Origin: CAXQZM01 sp965229645
Lineage (GTDB): Bacteria > Pseudomonadota > Alphaproteobacteria > UBA7985
Assembly (NCBI GenBank): GCA_965229645.1
Contig: OZ245893.1
Location: 1,488,001-1,552,000 of the forward strand
Length of the DNA stretch: 64,000 nt
Reading direction: 5' to 3'
Below the pieces are notes generated by a model. The model saw only the letters and a list, made by a program, of their open reading frames with translations, was not told the DNA's origin and made no database searches. Shown one piece after another: positions 27,005-36,273 of the stretch. Each line of letters begins with the position of its first letter. The stretch's first letter is position 1. The translations under genes and the position numbers were made by a program.

Positions 27005-29074
27005 ATGGACCGCAAACTCGCCCAGCCGCCGCCCATTTCACGCGGCGCAGTGTTCACCCGCCGCACTGCGCTGCTGGCAGGCGCGCAGCTGGGGGCCTTC
27101 GGGCTCATTGGCTCGCAACTCTATCGACTGCAAGTCGATCGCGCAGCAGAGCTCGCGGCCCAGGGCCGCGACGTCATCACCAAGCACGAATATACCCTGC
27201 CGCAGCGCGGCGGCATCACCGATCGCGCTGGCCGCGCCCTCGCGTTCAACCGTACCAACCGGGTCGTGGTGCTGCGCATTCGCGACTATCCCAACCCCCC
27301 GCGCGAGCGCGATGGGCCACCGAAGCAAAATCTTGCGCGCTTTGTCCGCGAATTTGCCCTGGATGAAGAAACGCAAAAGCGCATCCGCCTGGACATAGAC
27401 TTTGCCCTGCGCCTCATTTCCGCTGAGCAATATTTGGAAAAAATGAAGGAACTCCCGCACGGGATCCAAGAGTCCGCCGACCTGATCGACCTTGCGGGCC
27501 TTGTCCACGCCAAGGAACGAAAGGAGGGCAAGGCCGATACCGACACCTTCGCCGCCGATTTTGCCAACGAACGGTTCGTGACCTTGATGGACAACATCTC
27601 CAGCACACAACGCGATCTGGTGCAAATTTCCTTGGCCGACATGCCGCTCATTGAGATCACGACCCGATTTGAGCGCCAGTACGAAGGCGCGGACGCGGGC
27701 GCGGCAGGGGACGAGGCGGCGGCGACCTTTGCCTCCCTTTCCCATGTCCTGGGCTATACACGGCGTGTGTTTCGCGAGGACTTGTTTTCCGACAGTGACC
27801 CCATGCTCGCCCTGCCTGGCGCGCGGATCGGGGCGACGGGGATCGAGCGTGCTTACGACCCTACCCTGCGTGGGATCGCGGGCCAGCGCACCTGGCAAAT
27901 CACGGGCGGCGGGCGCAAGCTGAAAGACCTGGGCGAAATCCAGCCGACCAAAGGTCAAGATCTGACGCTCACGATCGACCTGCCGCTCCAGCGCGCAGCC
28001 GTTGGGCTGATCTCGCCGCATCCCGAGGCGGCGGCGGTCGTGCTGAATATCCACAACGGCGAAATTCTCGCCATGGCGTCGCAACCGTCCTACAACGGCA
28101 ACGATTTTGTCCCGCGGATCAGCACCCCCGCCTACCAGGCCTATTTGGACGATCCCCATAAGCCGCTATTTGCCCGCGCCAGCCAGGGCTCCTACCCGCC
28201 AGGCTCGACGTTCAAAATGGTCGGTATGTTGGCGGCGTTGGAGGCAGGCTTTGACCCCTCCACCACCATCAATTGCCCTGGCTACTACGAAGTGTCGGGA
28301 CAGCGATTTCGCTGCTGGAAACGCACCGGCCACGGCGATGTCGATATGCTTGGTGCCTTGCGCGAATCCTGCGACGTTTGGTACTACGAAATGGCAACGC
28401 GCCTGCGGTTGGAACAGATGCGGCGCGTGGCGGCCAAGTTTGGCTTTGGAACCGCCATGATCGAAAACTTCCTAGAACAGTCCACCGCCCTGTTGCCGTC
28501 GCGGGCCTGGAAGGAACGCAATCGCGGCGAACCCTGGGTGATCGGGGATTCGATCCAGTTTGCCATTGGCCAAGGCTTTATGCTAGCAACCCCTTTGCAA
28601 CTGGCGGCCATGACCGCGAGCATCGCCAACGGCGGCTACGCGGTGCGCCCGCACTTTGTGCGCGCAGGCGGGTTCTTCGACGCCAAGGAGTCCCTGGGCT
28701 TTCAGCCGCAAAATCTCGAACTTATCCGGCAAGCCATGTCGCAAGTGGTCAATTCGGACACGGGCACCGCCCGCAGTTCCTCGCTGGAATTGCCCTGGGG
28801 GCCAGAGGGGCAAATTTGGCGCATCGCGGGCAAGACCGGCACCGCCCAAGTCACCGCCCTACCCCCCAATGAGTCCGAAGAAATCGACGAGGACATTCCC
28901 TACAAGGAGCGCGACCATGCCCTGTTCGTCGGCTTTGCCCCCCTGGAGGACCCCCAGTTCGCGGCGTCCGTCGTGATCGAACACGGCGGCTCGGGCTCTG
29001 CTACGGCCGCGCCCGTGGCGCGCAACCTGCTGTCCTCGACCCTCGCCCGCTACGTGGCAGGAAAACTGACATGA
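27005..29074 (+). CDS. mrdA: Penicillin-binding protein 2, elongation transpeptidase (689 aa)
   Basis: The class B PBP of the elongasome, periplasmic with one N-terminal membrane anchor (TALLAGAQLGAFGLIGSQLY, near residue 24). The active-site Ser is in SYPPGSTFKMVG (near 402). SxN-type SCDVWYYEMA lies near 459 and KTGTAQV near 617. The pedestal domain holds an unusually long hydrophilic insert (about residues 95-240) relative to short PBP2s. It crosslinks lateral-wall peptidoglycan together with RodA. The stop overlaps rodA by four bases. Confidence 0.95.
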   Translation: MDRKLAQPPPISRGAVFTRRTALLAGAQLGAFGLIGSQLYRLQVDRAAELAAQGRDVITKHEYTLPQRGGITDRAGRALAFNRTNRVVVLRIRDYPNPPRERDGPPKQNLARFVREFALDEETQKRIRLDIDFALRLISAEQYLEKMKELPHGIQESADLIDLAGLVHAKERKEGKADTDTFAADFANERFVTLMDNISSTQRDLVQISLADMPLIEITTRFERQYEGADAGAAGDEAAATFASLSHVLGYTRRVFREDLFSDSDPMLALPGARIGATGIERAYDPTLRGIAGQRTWQITGGGRKLKDLGEIQPTKGQDLTLTIDLPLQRAAVGLISPHPEAAAVVLNIHNGEILAMASQPSYNGNDFVPRISTPAYQAYLDDPHKPLFARASQGSYPPGSTFKMVGMLAALEAGFDPSTTINCPGYYEVSGQRFRCWKRTGHGDVDMLGALRESCDVWYYEMATRLRLEQMRRVAAKFGFGTAMIENFLEQSTALLPSRAWKERNRGEPWVIGDSIQFAIGQGFMLATPLQLAAMTASIANGGYAVRPHFVRAGGFFDAKESLGFQPQNLELIRQAMSQVVNSDTGTARSSSLELPWGPEGQIWRIAGKTGTAQVTALPPNESEEIDEDIPYKERDHALFVGFAPLEDPQFAASVVIEHGGSGSATAAPVARNLLSSTLARYVAGKLT

Positions 29075-30285
29075 CCGCAGTCCTGCGCGATTTCAACGCA
29101 TGGGTAGAGCTAGAGGACCGACGCCTGCCCACCACGACCTTTTCAGAACGGCTCAACCGTTTCAACTGGCCGCTGCTCGCACTCGTCTTAGCCGTATCTG
29201 GCGTAGGCCTCTTCAACCAATACGTCGTTGGGCAAACCACGCCGAACAATTTTTTTTGGGAGCATCTGCTGCACATGGTCGTCGGCCTTGTGGCGTTCGT
29301 ATTTGTCTCACTGATCGACGTGCGGTTGCTGCGCCAACTGGCGTTCCTGGGGGCGGTGGTCGCCCTCATTTTGTTGCTGATCGTGCAGAACTTTGGGTTG
29401 GAGTTCAACCAATCGACCCGCTGGATGCGCGTCGGCAGCTTTACTTTGCAGCCCTCAGAGATCGCCCAAGTTGCCTTGGTCGTCTATCTGGCCTCCTACC
29501 TAGAAAACCGCAGTCATGAGCAGTTGGGCAATCCGCTTTGGTTGATCCCCCCTGCCCTTATCATCGGGTCCATGGCCTATCTGATTTTCGAGCAACCCGA
29601 TTTGGGCACCACGCTGAAGCTGCTGCTGCTGATGGGGCTCATGATCCTGTGTTCGGGCATTCGCTGGTGGTTTGTCATTCTGATCGGCCTCCTGATCGTG
29701 GGTTTGGGCGCGGTTCTGATCCGTTGGCCCGATCAATTCTTGAAACCCTACCAGATCGATCGATTGACCTGCTTTGTCTTGGACGATTCGGAAATTGAAC
29801 TCCTGGCCGATGCCTCCCCTTGCGACCAACCCCGCCAAGCGCGCATTGCGATCGGCGGCGCTGGGATCTGGGGCCATGGGCCGCTGGAGGCCCCGCAGCT
29901 ACAATCGCTGATCATCTACGAACCCTACAACGACATGATTTTGGCCGTCCATGCCGAACAATTTGGCCTTGCTGGGACCTTGGCCTTGCTGGCCCTAATC
30001 GCGACCCTTGTTCTGTTCGGGTTTGGCGTTGCCGTGTCGTGCAGGGCGCAATTTACCCGGTTTCTCGCGCTCGGCGCCGCGATCAATTTTGGGCTCTACG
30101 CCACCATCAATTTTATGATGGTGCTCTCACTCTTGCCCGTCGTCGGCATGCCGCTCGCGCTCTTGTCAAAGGGCGGGACCGTGACCGTCATCGTTTGGGC
30201 CTCGTTCGGCCTCATCAACAGCGCCTGGATCAACCGCCACCTGACCTTGGAAACCGACGATCAAAACTTGTACCAACGGCCCTAA
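29071..30285 (+). CDS. rodA: Rod shape-determining SEDS glycosyltransferase RodA (404 aa)
   Basis: A SEDS-family polytopic membrane protein with about ten helices. QPSEIAQVALVVYLASYL near residue 128 and EQPDLGTTLKLLLLMGL near 170 carry the catalytic-region Asp. GHGPLEAPQLQSLIIYEPYNDMILAV, near 267-292, is the large periplasmic loop. It polymerises lipid II with PBP2 as partner. Last gene of the shape operon. Its final five or six codons lie within copy B of the dispersed repeat, so the repeat supplies the C-terminal residues. Confidence 0.95.
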   Translation: MTAVLRDFNAWVELEDRRLPTTTFSERLNRFNWPLLALVLAVSGVGLFNQYVVGQTTPNNFFWEHLLHMVVGLVAFVFVSLIDVRLLRQLAFLGAVVALILLLIVQNFGLEFNQSTRWMRVGSFTLQPSEIAQVALVVYLASYLENRSHEQLGNPLWLIPPALIIGSMAYLIFEQPDLGTTLKLLLLMGLMILCSGIRWWFVILIGLLIVGLGAVLIRWPDQFLKPYQIDRLTCFVLDDSEIELLADASPCDQPRQARIAIGGAGIWGHGPLEAPQLQSLIIYEPYNDMILAVHAEQFGLAGTLALLALIATLVLFGFGVAVSCRAQFTRFLALGAAINFGLYATINFMMVLSLLPVVGMPLALLSKGGTVTVIVWASFGLINSAWINRHLTLETDDQNLYQRP

Positions 30286-30468
30286 AAATTGACATTTTTA
30301 GGACCGTTTTGTGTCTCGCGGCAGAAACGCTTCGCGTTTCGCCTCCGACGGGGCCTCCGCTTATACCCCGAGGCGCTTTCGCGCTATTCTCGGGGCCGCT
30401 ACGGGGGCCGCGGTCGCGGCCCTTATACCAGCGAACATAAGAGTCATTCCAGGTCGCCGCTGGTATAA
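30270..30468 (+). repeat. Multi-hairpin dispersed repeat, copy B
   Basis: TACCAACGG, then arms GGcCCTAAAAAT / ATTTTTAGGaCC around TTGACA (30275-30308). The GAAACGC-TTC-GCGTTTC hairpin, CCCCGAG...CTCGGGG, a GGCCGC-rich segment and the terminal hairpin ATACCAGCGAACA...TCGCCGCTGGTAT follow. It lies between convergent rodA and kdsB and overlaps both ends. Confidence 0.85.
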
Positions 30469-31277
30469 TCGCGGCCCAAGCCTTGCAAGGCTTGGTTCAC
30501 CACGGCCACATCTTCAGGATTGTTGACCTCCCAAAACACCTGGTCGCCCGCATCGACTTCGACACACTTTAGGGCCATGTCGTGTTCCAAGAACCGCAAC
30601 TGCTCCAACCCCTCGATTTGTTCTAAGGGGCTGGGGGCCAAACGAACGTAGGTATCGAGCGCGCTCTTGCGGTAGGCATAGAGGCCAACGTGGTGAAATA
30701 CGGGCAACGGGGTGCGCGCCTGCGGATCGAGGTGATCGGCGAAGGGCAGAACTTCCTTAGAGAAGTAGAGCGCGCGTCCCGTCTTGGAGGCCACCAGCGT
30801 GGTCCCACCGACCAGCCCGCGCGCGCGCTGGTCGCGCAAGCGAGCCAGCGTGGTAGCATGGCACCGCAGCGCGGGGGTCGCGACCAAGCAGTCGGGATCG
30901 CCCGCCATGGCCTCAATCAGGGCCGTGACGAAGTGCGCGGGCGTCAAAGGCGCATCGCCTTGAAAATTGACGACCAGGTCTTGGCTACGCAAACCCAAGC
31001 GCTCTGCGGCTTGCTGCACCCGCTCGGTCCCATTGCGGCAGGCCGCGTCGGTCAGAATCGCCTGCGCCCCAAAGTCTTGGGCCGTATCGGCGATACGCGC
31101 ATCGTCGGTGGCGATCCAGACGTGCGCAGTTGGCACGGCGCGAAGGGCCGCTTGGTAGGTCCACCAAATCAGGGGCGCCTGCGTGCCATCGGGCCCTTCC
31201 AGATCCGCGGTCAGAGGCTTGCCCTCAAACCGTGAGGACGCCCAGCGGGCGGGAATGATCAGGGTCGCGGAGGTCAT
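30444..31277 (-). CDS. kdsB: CMP-KDO synthetase (3-deoxy-manno-octulosonate cytidylyltransferase)
   Basis: Activates KDO with CTP for lipopolysaccharide inner core synthesis, in the cytoplasm. IIPARWASSRFEGKPL (residues 7-22, nucleotide site), VWIATDDARIADTAQDFGA near 53 and DLVVNFQGDAPLTPAHF near 100 (catalytic Gln-Gly-Asp) fit KdsB. It is slightly longer than the common ~250 aa. The last ten residues (GRDYTSGDLE) are read from the terminal hairpin of the dispersed repeat, suggesting that the original C-terminus was altered by the repeat's insertion. Convergent with rodA. Confidence 0.94.
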   Translation of the reverse strand: MTSATLIIPARWASSRFEGKPLTADLEGPDGTQAPLIWWTYQAALRAVPTAHVWIATDDARIADTAQDFGAQAILTDAACRNGTERVQQAAERLGLRSQDLVVNFQGDAPLTPAHFVTALIEAMAGDPDCLVATPALRCHATTLARLRDQRARGLVGGTTLVASKTGRALYFSKEVLPFADHLDPQARTPLPVFHHVGLYAYRKSALDTYVRLAPSPLEQIEGLEQLRFLEHDMALKCVEVDAGDQVFWEVNNPEDVAVVNQALQGLGRDYTSGDLE

Positions 31278-31338
31278 GGGCGTCTCTTTTCTGTCCAGGA
31301 GTGAAGGTCAAGGGCTTTTCATCGGCGGGGCAAAACAG

Positions 31339-31575
31339 TTATACCAGCGACGACTTAGAAGGGCTCTTATGTTCGCTGGTATAGGGCCGCGACTGCGGCC
31401 CCCGTAGCGGCCCCGAGACAAGCTAAGAAAGCGCCTCGGGGTAAAGCGAAGGTCCCGTCCTGCGGTCGGGCTGAGCGAGCGGTGCGAGCGAGTAGAGACC
31501 GCAACCCAAAACAGGCGAAACGCAAAGCGTTTCTGCCGTGAGACACAAAAAAGTGTCAACTTTTTTGGCCGTTGG
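31339..31575 (-). repeat. Multi-hairpin dispersed repeat, copy C (inverted)
   Basis: Complement-strand version of the same module order: terminal hairpin (ATACCAGCGACGA...TCGCTGGTAT), GGCCGC segment, CCCCGAG module, GGCGAAACGC-AAA-GCGTTTC hairpin, and the TTGACA-loop hairpin whose distal arm has lost its last bases. It fills the gap between divergent kdsB and the kinase gene. Confidence 0.85.
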
Positions 31576-31593
31576 CATTAGGGGCCTCTGCCT

Positions 31594-32583
31594 ATGACCG
31601 CTTCGCCTCGATTTCACGTTTGTTCCATTGGCAACGCCATTATCGACGTTTTGTCGGAAGCGCCCGAAAGCGCCGTGGCAGAGTTCGATCTCAACAAGGG
31701 CAGCATGACCCTAATCGACGAAGCGCGCGCCGACTATCTCACATCGGTCATGCTCAAGCGCGTCGAAGAGAGCGGTGGTTCCGCCGGCAATACCGCCGTT
31801 GGCCTCGCGGGGCTGGGTGCCCGCTCCGCCTACATCGGCAAGGTCAAGGACGACTTACTGGGGCGGGCCTTTGCGGAGTCCATGCGCCGTTCGCAGGTGC
31901 ACTTTAGCACGGCCATGGCGAGCGAGGGTCCTGCAACCGCCCGTTCCTTGATTTTCGTCACGCCCGACCATCAGCGTACCATGAACACCTACTTGGGCGC
32001 TTGCGTCAATTTAGGGCCTGACGACATCGACCCCGACTTGGTCCAAAATTCCGCCATCACCTATATGGAAGGGTATCTATGGGATATGGAGGCTGCCAAA
32101 GCCGCCTTCCGCAAGGCCATCAAGTTGGCGCACAAGGCAGGCCAAAAAACCGCGCTGTCCCTATCGGACCCCTTTTGTGTCGAGCGGTTTCGCGACGAAT
32201 TTAAGCAGCTGATCGAACGCGACATTGATATTTTGTTCGCCAATGCCGACGAAATCTGCGCGCTTTACCAATGCGAATACGCCGCCGCGCGCGAACGTAT
32301 CCGGGGCAAAGTCGAGATTGCTGTGCTTACCAAAGGGGTCAAGGGGTCGGAAACCATCACCGCGACCCAAACCATTCCTTGCCCCATCGTACCCGTCAAA
32401 CATCGCGTCGATACAACGGGCGCGGGCGATCTGTTTGCCGCGGGTTTCCTCTACGGCTTCACCACTGGCCAGGATTTGCAAACCTGCGCCTTGCTCGGTT
32501 CGGCCGCCGCCGCCGCCATCATCCAAATTTTCGGCGCGCGCCTGACAGCAGAAGACCTGGCCTGGGTACAATCGGTTGCTTGA
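31594..32583 (+). CDS. PfkB-family sugar/adenosine kinase (329 aa)
   Basis: A ribokinase-fold ATP-dependent kinase. GGSAGNTAVGLAGLGARSAYIG (residues 61-82) is the substrate-side PfkB signature. DTTGAGDLFAAGFLYGFTTG (near 272) is the catalytic signature with the anion hole and Asp base. This type is annotated as adenosine kinase in many alphaproteobacteria, and the N-terminus (CSIGNAIIDVL) fits that group. The substrate is not proven. It overlaps tsaE by eight bases. Confidence 0.88.
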   Translation: MTASPRFHVCSIGNAIIDVLSEAPESAVAEFDLNKGSMTLIDEARADYLTSVMLKRVEESGGSAGNTAVGLAGLGARSAYIGKVKDDLLGRAFAESMRRSQVHFSTAMASEGPATARSLIFVTPDHQRTMNTYLGACVNLGPDDIDPDLVQNSAITYMEGYLWDMEAAKAAFRKAIKLAHKAGQKTALSLSDPFCVERFRDEFKQLIERDIDILFANADEICALYQCEYAAARERIRGKVEIAVLTKGVKGSETITATQTIPCPIVPVKHRVDTTGAGDLFAAGFLYGFTTGQDLQTCALLGSAAAAAIIQIFGARLTAEDLAWVQSVA

Positions 32584-33028
32584 AAGCCAATTTTTGGCGA
32601 GCGAAGCGGCGACCATCGCCGCCGCCAAGGCCCTGGCGCCAAAGCTCCACACCCGCCAAATCATCCTGCTCGACGGCCCCCTCGGCGCTGGCAAATCCAC
32701 GTTCGCCCGCGCCCTCATTCAAGCCCTTCCAGGCCCCAAAGGGCAGTCGTGCGCCCAGGAACCCGTCCCGAGCCCCACCTATACCTTGGTACAAACTTAC
32801 GAGCGCGCCCTGGGAACGGTGGGGCACTTTGACCTTTACCGCCTTACCGATCCCGAGGAGATCTGGGAGTTGGGCCTGGAGCCCATCCTCGAAAACGGCT
32901 TGGCGCTGATTGAATGGGGCGACCGCTTAGGCCCCCTTCGGCCCGCCACAGCGCTGACACTCCGCTTTGAGGATCGGGGGCAGGGTCGCTATCTGCATGT
33001 GGGCCGTATGCAGGATACAGCGTATTGA
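32576..33028 (+). CDS. tsaE: tRNA threonylcarbamoyladenosine synthesis ATPase TsaE (150 aa)
   Basis: A small P-loop ATPase that drives TsaB/TsaD in t6A modification of ANN-decoding tRNAs. The Walker A is DGPLGAGKSTFAR (residues 34-46). SPTYTLVQTYE (near 66) and FDLYRLTDPEEIWELGLEP (near 85) are family motifs, with IEWGDRLG near 114. It starts with TTG 32576 inside the end of the kinase gene; no better start is seen. It ends just before a dispersed repeat. Confidence 0.93.
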   Translation: MLESQFLASEAATIAAAKALAPKLHTRQIILLDGPLGAGKSTFARALIQALPGPKGQSCAQEPVPSPTYTLVQTYERALGTVGHFDLYRLTDPEEIWELGLEPILENGLALIEWGDRLGPLRPATALTLRFEDRGQGRYLHVGRMQDTAY

Positions 33029-33061
33029 GAGACTCCCGTCCTTCCAATCAAACCGTAGGGC

Positions 33062-33306
33062 TTATACCAACGGCAAAAAAAAGTTGACACTTTTTTGGCC
33101 GTTTTGTGTCTCACGGCAGAAACGCTTCGCGTTTCGCCTCCGACAGGGCCTTCGCTTATACCCCGAGGCGCTTTCGCGCTATTCTCGGGGCTGCTGCGGG
33201 GGCCGCAGTCGCGGCCCTTATACCAGCGATCATTAGAGTCACTCTGGGTCGCCGCTGGTATTATACCAGCGATCAAAAGCGTCATTCTCAGTCGCCGCTG
33301 ATATTA
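33062..33306 (+). repeat. Multi-hairpin dispersed repeat, copy D (double terminal hairpin)
   Basis: Same module order as copy B: TTGACA-loop hairpin (33069-33103), GAAACGC-TTC-GCGTTTC, CCCCGAG...CTCGGGG and GGCCGC. The terminal TATACCAGCGATCA...CGCCGCTGGTAT hairpin is present twice in tandem (about 33220-33262 and 33262-33306). It lies between convergent tsaE and the sulfatase and overlaps the last codon of the sulfatase. Confidence 0.85.
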
Positions 33307-34815
33307 TTCAGGCCTTGCCAAATAGTCAAAAGCCCATTCGCTATAGCCCTGCTCGCCGCGATACCAGGCGACCTTCTCCCCAGGGTTTTCACCATGGTTC
33401 CATCGCGGCGGCGTTCCATTGCGATTTGAACCGAGAACAAGCCGTCGTCGTTTTTGGCTTAGGATGATATCCCTTGTCAGCTTTTCCTCATCCCACTTCA
33501 GTTCGGCTTCTTGAACAAACTGAGCTACTAGGTCGGTATACTCATGCTCTTCCGCGAGGTTTTCCAGTTCATCAGGATCCTGTTCAACATTAAAAAGCAG
33601 GACGGGATCTCTGGACGAAGCGATAAACTTAAAGGCTCCCCTTCGGATCATGAAAATCGGCGCCAGAGTCGCTTCCGCCAAATACTCCGCGTAGACCGCA
33701 CGACGCGGTGAAGGATTGCCCTTATTCAGGAGCGCGCGCAAATCAATGCCATCCAGCATTTCGACGTCTGACTGCCAGTTTGTTTCGGTCGCGAACCCAT
33801 TGAAGGTCGGCAACAGGTCTACCAGAGAGACCAGCTCGCGGACCCTCTGCGGCTCAATCCATGGTGCGGAAATAAATAAAGGAACGCGAAGGGAGGGTTC
33901 GAAAAAATGTTTCTTGAACCACATGCCCCGCTCGCCCAGCATTTCACCATGATCGGATGTAAAGATCAGTGCAGTGGACTCAAATTTTCCGACCGCTTTC
34001 AGCGTATCAATGATCCGCCCAATCATCTGATCCAGGTAGCTGATGGCCCCGTAGTGCGCCCGCCGAGCTCTCTTTACATCTTCCATATCAAATTCAAAAT
34101 CCAGCATACCAAAGTCTTTGAGAAGTCTGACGGAATGTGCGTCATGTTGCGCCTCACTCATGGCGCCAACACTGGGCGCTGGTATGTCGGCGCCCTCATA
34201 AAGATCCCAATACTCCTTCTGGCACAAATAAGGTTCGTGGGGATGGGTATAAGATACTTGCAAGAAGAAAGGCCGCTGATCATCCGAACGCGCCACGTCG
34301 TAAAGATAGTTGACGGCCCTAAAAGTTGCCTCTTCATCAAAATCTATCTGAACGCTACGTTCACAAATCCCTGAAATCAAGACAGATCGAGGATCGTTGG
34401 TATCACGCTCACCTTCATCGCCCCAATTCGGGACCCAGGAAAAATCTGCTGGATATAGATCTGGCGTCAAACGCTGCTCAAAGCCGTGATATTGATCTGG
34501 CCCAATAAAGTGCATCTTGCCCGATAGGGCGGTCTGATACCCAAAGTTACGCAGATAGTGCGCGTAGGTTGGTATCGTCGCTGGAAGTTCTGCAGCGTTG
34601 TCATAAGCGCCGATTTTTGAGCAAAGCTGACCTGTGGCCATGGACGCCCGCGATGGTGAGCAGAGGGGAAAGTTGCAATAAGCATTCTCGAAAACAACGC
34701 CCTGTTCTGCCAATCGATCCAGGTTCGGACTTATGCAAAAGGCGTTGCCGTAGGCCCGAAGCGACCTTGCCGTGAGTTGGTCAACCTGAATGAACAAGAT
34801 ATTGGGTTTCGACAT
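33304..34815 (-). CDS. betC: Choline-sulfatase (503 aa)
   Basis: Formylglycine-dependent sulfatase releasing sulfate and choline from choline-O-sulfate; cytoplasmic, as no signal peptide is present. PNILFIQVDQLTARSLRAYG (metal Asp, residues 4-23), CSPSRASM with Cys52 as the residue converted to formylglycine, SGKMHFIGPDQYHGF near 98 and FTSDHGEMLGERGMWFKKH near 285 (metal and substrate site) are present. The C-terminal choline-sulfatase domain is recognisable (SQKRRRLVLGSNRNG). Divergent from an ABC transporter operon across 110 bp. A formylglycine-generating enzyme is not in the window. Confidence 0.88.
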   Translation of the reverse strand: MSKPNILFIQVDQLTARSLRAYGNAFCISPNLDRLAEQGVVFENAYCNFPLCSPSRASMATGQLCSKIGAYDNAAELPATIPTYAHYLRNFGYQTALSGKMHFIGPDQYHGFEQRLTPDLYPADFSWVPNWGDEGERDTNDPRSVLISGICERSVQIDFDEEATFRAVNYLYDVARSDDQRPFFLQVSYTHPHEPYLCQKEYWDLYEGADIPAPSVGAMSEAQHDAHSVRLLKDFGMLDFEFDMEDVKRARRAHYGAISYLDQMIGRIIDTLKAVGKFESTALIFTSDHGEMLGERGMWFKKHFFEPSLRVPLFISAPWIEPQRVRELVSLVDLLPTFNGFATETNWQSDVEMLDGIDLRALLNKGNPSPRRAVYAEYLAEATLAPIFMIRRGAFKFIASSRDPVLLFNVEQDPDELENLAEEHEYTDLVAQFVQEAELKWDEEKLTRDIILSQKRRRLVLGSNRNGTPPRWNHGENPGEKVAWYRGEQGYSEWAFDYLARPE

Positions 34816-34925
34816 ACGAGTCCTTTTAACAACAATCGATTAAGATCATTGACAATTGCGACACCGCATGATACCAAGAAATTCCACGCGGCGCAACCTG
34901 AATGTATGAAGGTGTTTGAATCCAT

Positions 34926-35603
34926 ATGGTCGAATGGAACTTTCTCGCTGTATTGGCAGATTATGACCTGTTGCTGCTTGGCTTGCTAAACACTCTCAAA
35001 GTTACCGCTCTCGCACTTTTTTTTGGCGTCCCCCTTGGGCTGGTTTTGGCCCTATTACGCCTATCGGGCATTCGGCTTGTTTCTGGCATAGCTTCATTCA
35101 TTGTGGAGTTTTTCCGTACCACGCCGCCCCTGGTACAGTTGTTTTGGTTTTTCTTTGCCTTTCCCATTTTAGTCAACGTCTACATGACCCCACTTGTCGC
35201 AGCGGTCCTTACCTTTTCCATCCAGTCATCCGCCTTCTTTGCCGAGATTTTTCGTAGCGGTATTCAGTCAATCGAACGGGGTCAATGGGAAGGCGCGAAA
35301 GCCATCGGGATGACGCAGCGGCAATCTTTACAACGGATCGTTCTGCCGCAGGCAATCAAACGCATGATTCCAGCCTTTATGGAAAGGTCGATTGAACTGC
35401 TGAAGACCACAACTTTGGTTTCTACGGTTTCATACACCGACCTCATGTTTCAGGCAAATGACCTTGCCCAAAAAACTTTCCGTCCTCTTGAGGTCTATAC
35501 GATCATCGCGCTAATCTATTTCTTGCTGATCTTTATTTTTAGCCAACTGTCGATTCTCGTTGAATATCGTCTAGCCCGATCTGGCGAATCTACGGTACGA
35601 TGA
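34926..35603 (+). CDS. Polar-amino-acid-type ABC transporter permease 1 (225 aa)
   Basis: An inner membrane permease of the His/Glu/Gln/Arg family with five helices. FFRTTPPLVQLFWFFFAFP near residue 64 is the family signature, and GIQSIERGQWEGAKAIGM near 111 is the EAA loop that contacts the ATPase. First gene of permease-permease-ATPase, spaced by one to three bases. The substrate is not evident; the neighbouring sulfatase and aminotransferase hint at an amino or sulfonate compound. Confidence 0.92.
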   Translation: MVEWNFLAVLADYDLLLLGLLNTLKVTALALFFGVPLGLVLALLRLSGIRLVSGIASFIVEFFRTTPPLVQLFWFFFAFPILVNVYMTPLVAAVLTFSIQSSAFFAEIFRSGIQSIERGQWEGAKAIGMTQRQSLQRIVLPQAIKRMIPAFMERSIELLKTTTLVSTVSYTDLMFQANDLAQKTFRPLEVYTIIALIYFLLIFIFSQLSILVEYRLARSGESTVR

Positions 35604-35604
35604 C

Positions 35605-36270
35605 ATGAACTATCGTTGGGATTTCGCTTCCATAATTGACTACTGGCCCGTCCTGTGGGTTGGTCTTCAAGGAACGGTTCTTATTTTCTTGGTGACGGTC
35701 GTTCTAGGACTTGGCGGTGGCCTACTAGTTGGGCTGTGTCGATATGCCAAGTCCAGGTACCTGCGATGGCCCGCAATGGCGTTTGTGGAAGTGTTTCGCA
35801 ATACACCGGTCTTGGTTCAAATCATCTGGTTCTTTTACGCCTTTCCGATTCTAACGGGCATCGAGGTTGATCCATTTTTGGCAGCTGTCCTGGGCATTTC
35901 ATTGAATACCATGGCTTTTTCAGCCGAAATATACCGCGCTGGCATCCAATCCATTGATCCTGGCCAATGGGAGGCGGGAAAGGCCATCGGCATGAGCTAC
36001 GGTCATACGATGCGACGCATTATTTTACCTGTGGCGATTAAACGAATCCTGCCTGCACTCACCAATCGTGGAATCGAGGTGTTTAAGATGTCTACTTTGG
36101 CGTCCGTCGTTGCCTATGTTGAAACGCTTAACCAGGCTAAGCTGATTGCCGATCTCAACTTCAATCCCATTGAGGCCTATACTGCTGTCGCGCTGATTTT
36201 CTTTGTTGTCTTATACCCTGTGGTTCAGGGAACCTATGTATTGGAACGCGTTTTGCGCAGAAGTGATTAA
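35605..36270 (+). CDS. Polar-amino-acid-type ABC transporter permease 2 (221 aa)
   Basis: Paralogue of the preceding permease with the same signatures (VFRNTPVLVQIIWFFYAFP, GIQSIDPGQWEAGKAIGM) and five helices. The two probably form the heterodimeric channel. It starts one base after the first stop. Confidence 0.92.
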   Translation: MNYRWDFASIIDYWPVLWVGLQGTVLIFLVTVVLGLGGGLLVGLCRYAKSRYLRWPAMAFVEVFRNTPVLVQIIWFFYAFPILTGIEVDPFLAAVLGISLNTMAFSAEIYRAGIQSIDPGQWEAGKAIGMSYGHTMRRIILPVAIKRILPALTNRGIEVFKMSTLASVVAYVETLNQAKLIADLNFNPIEAYTAVALIFFVVLYPVVQGTYVLERVLRRSD

Positions 36271-36273
36271 CTT

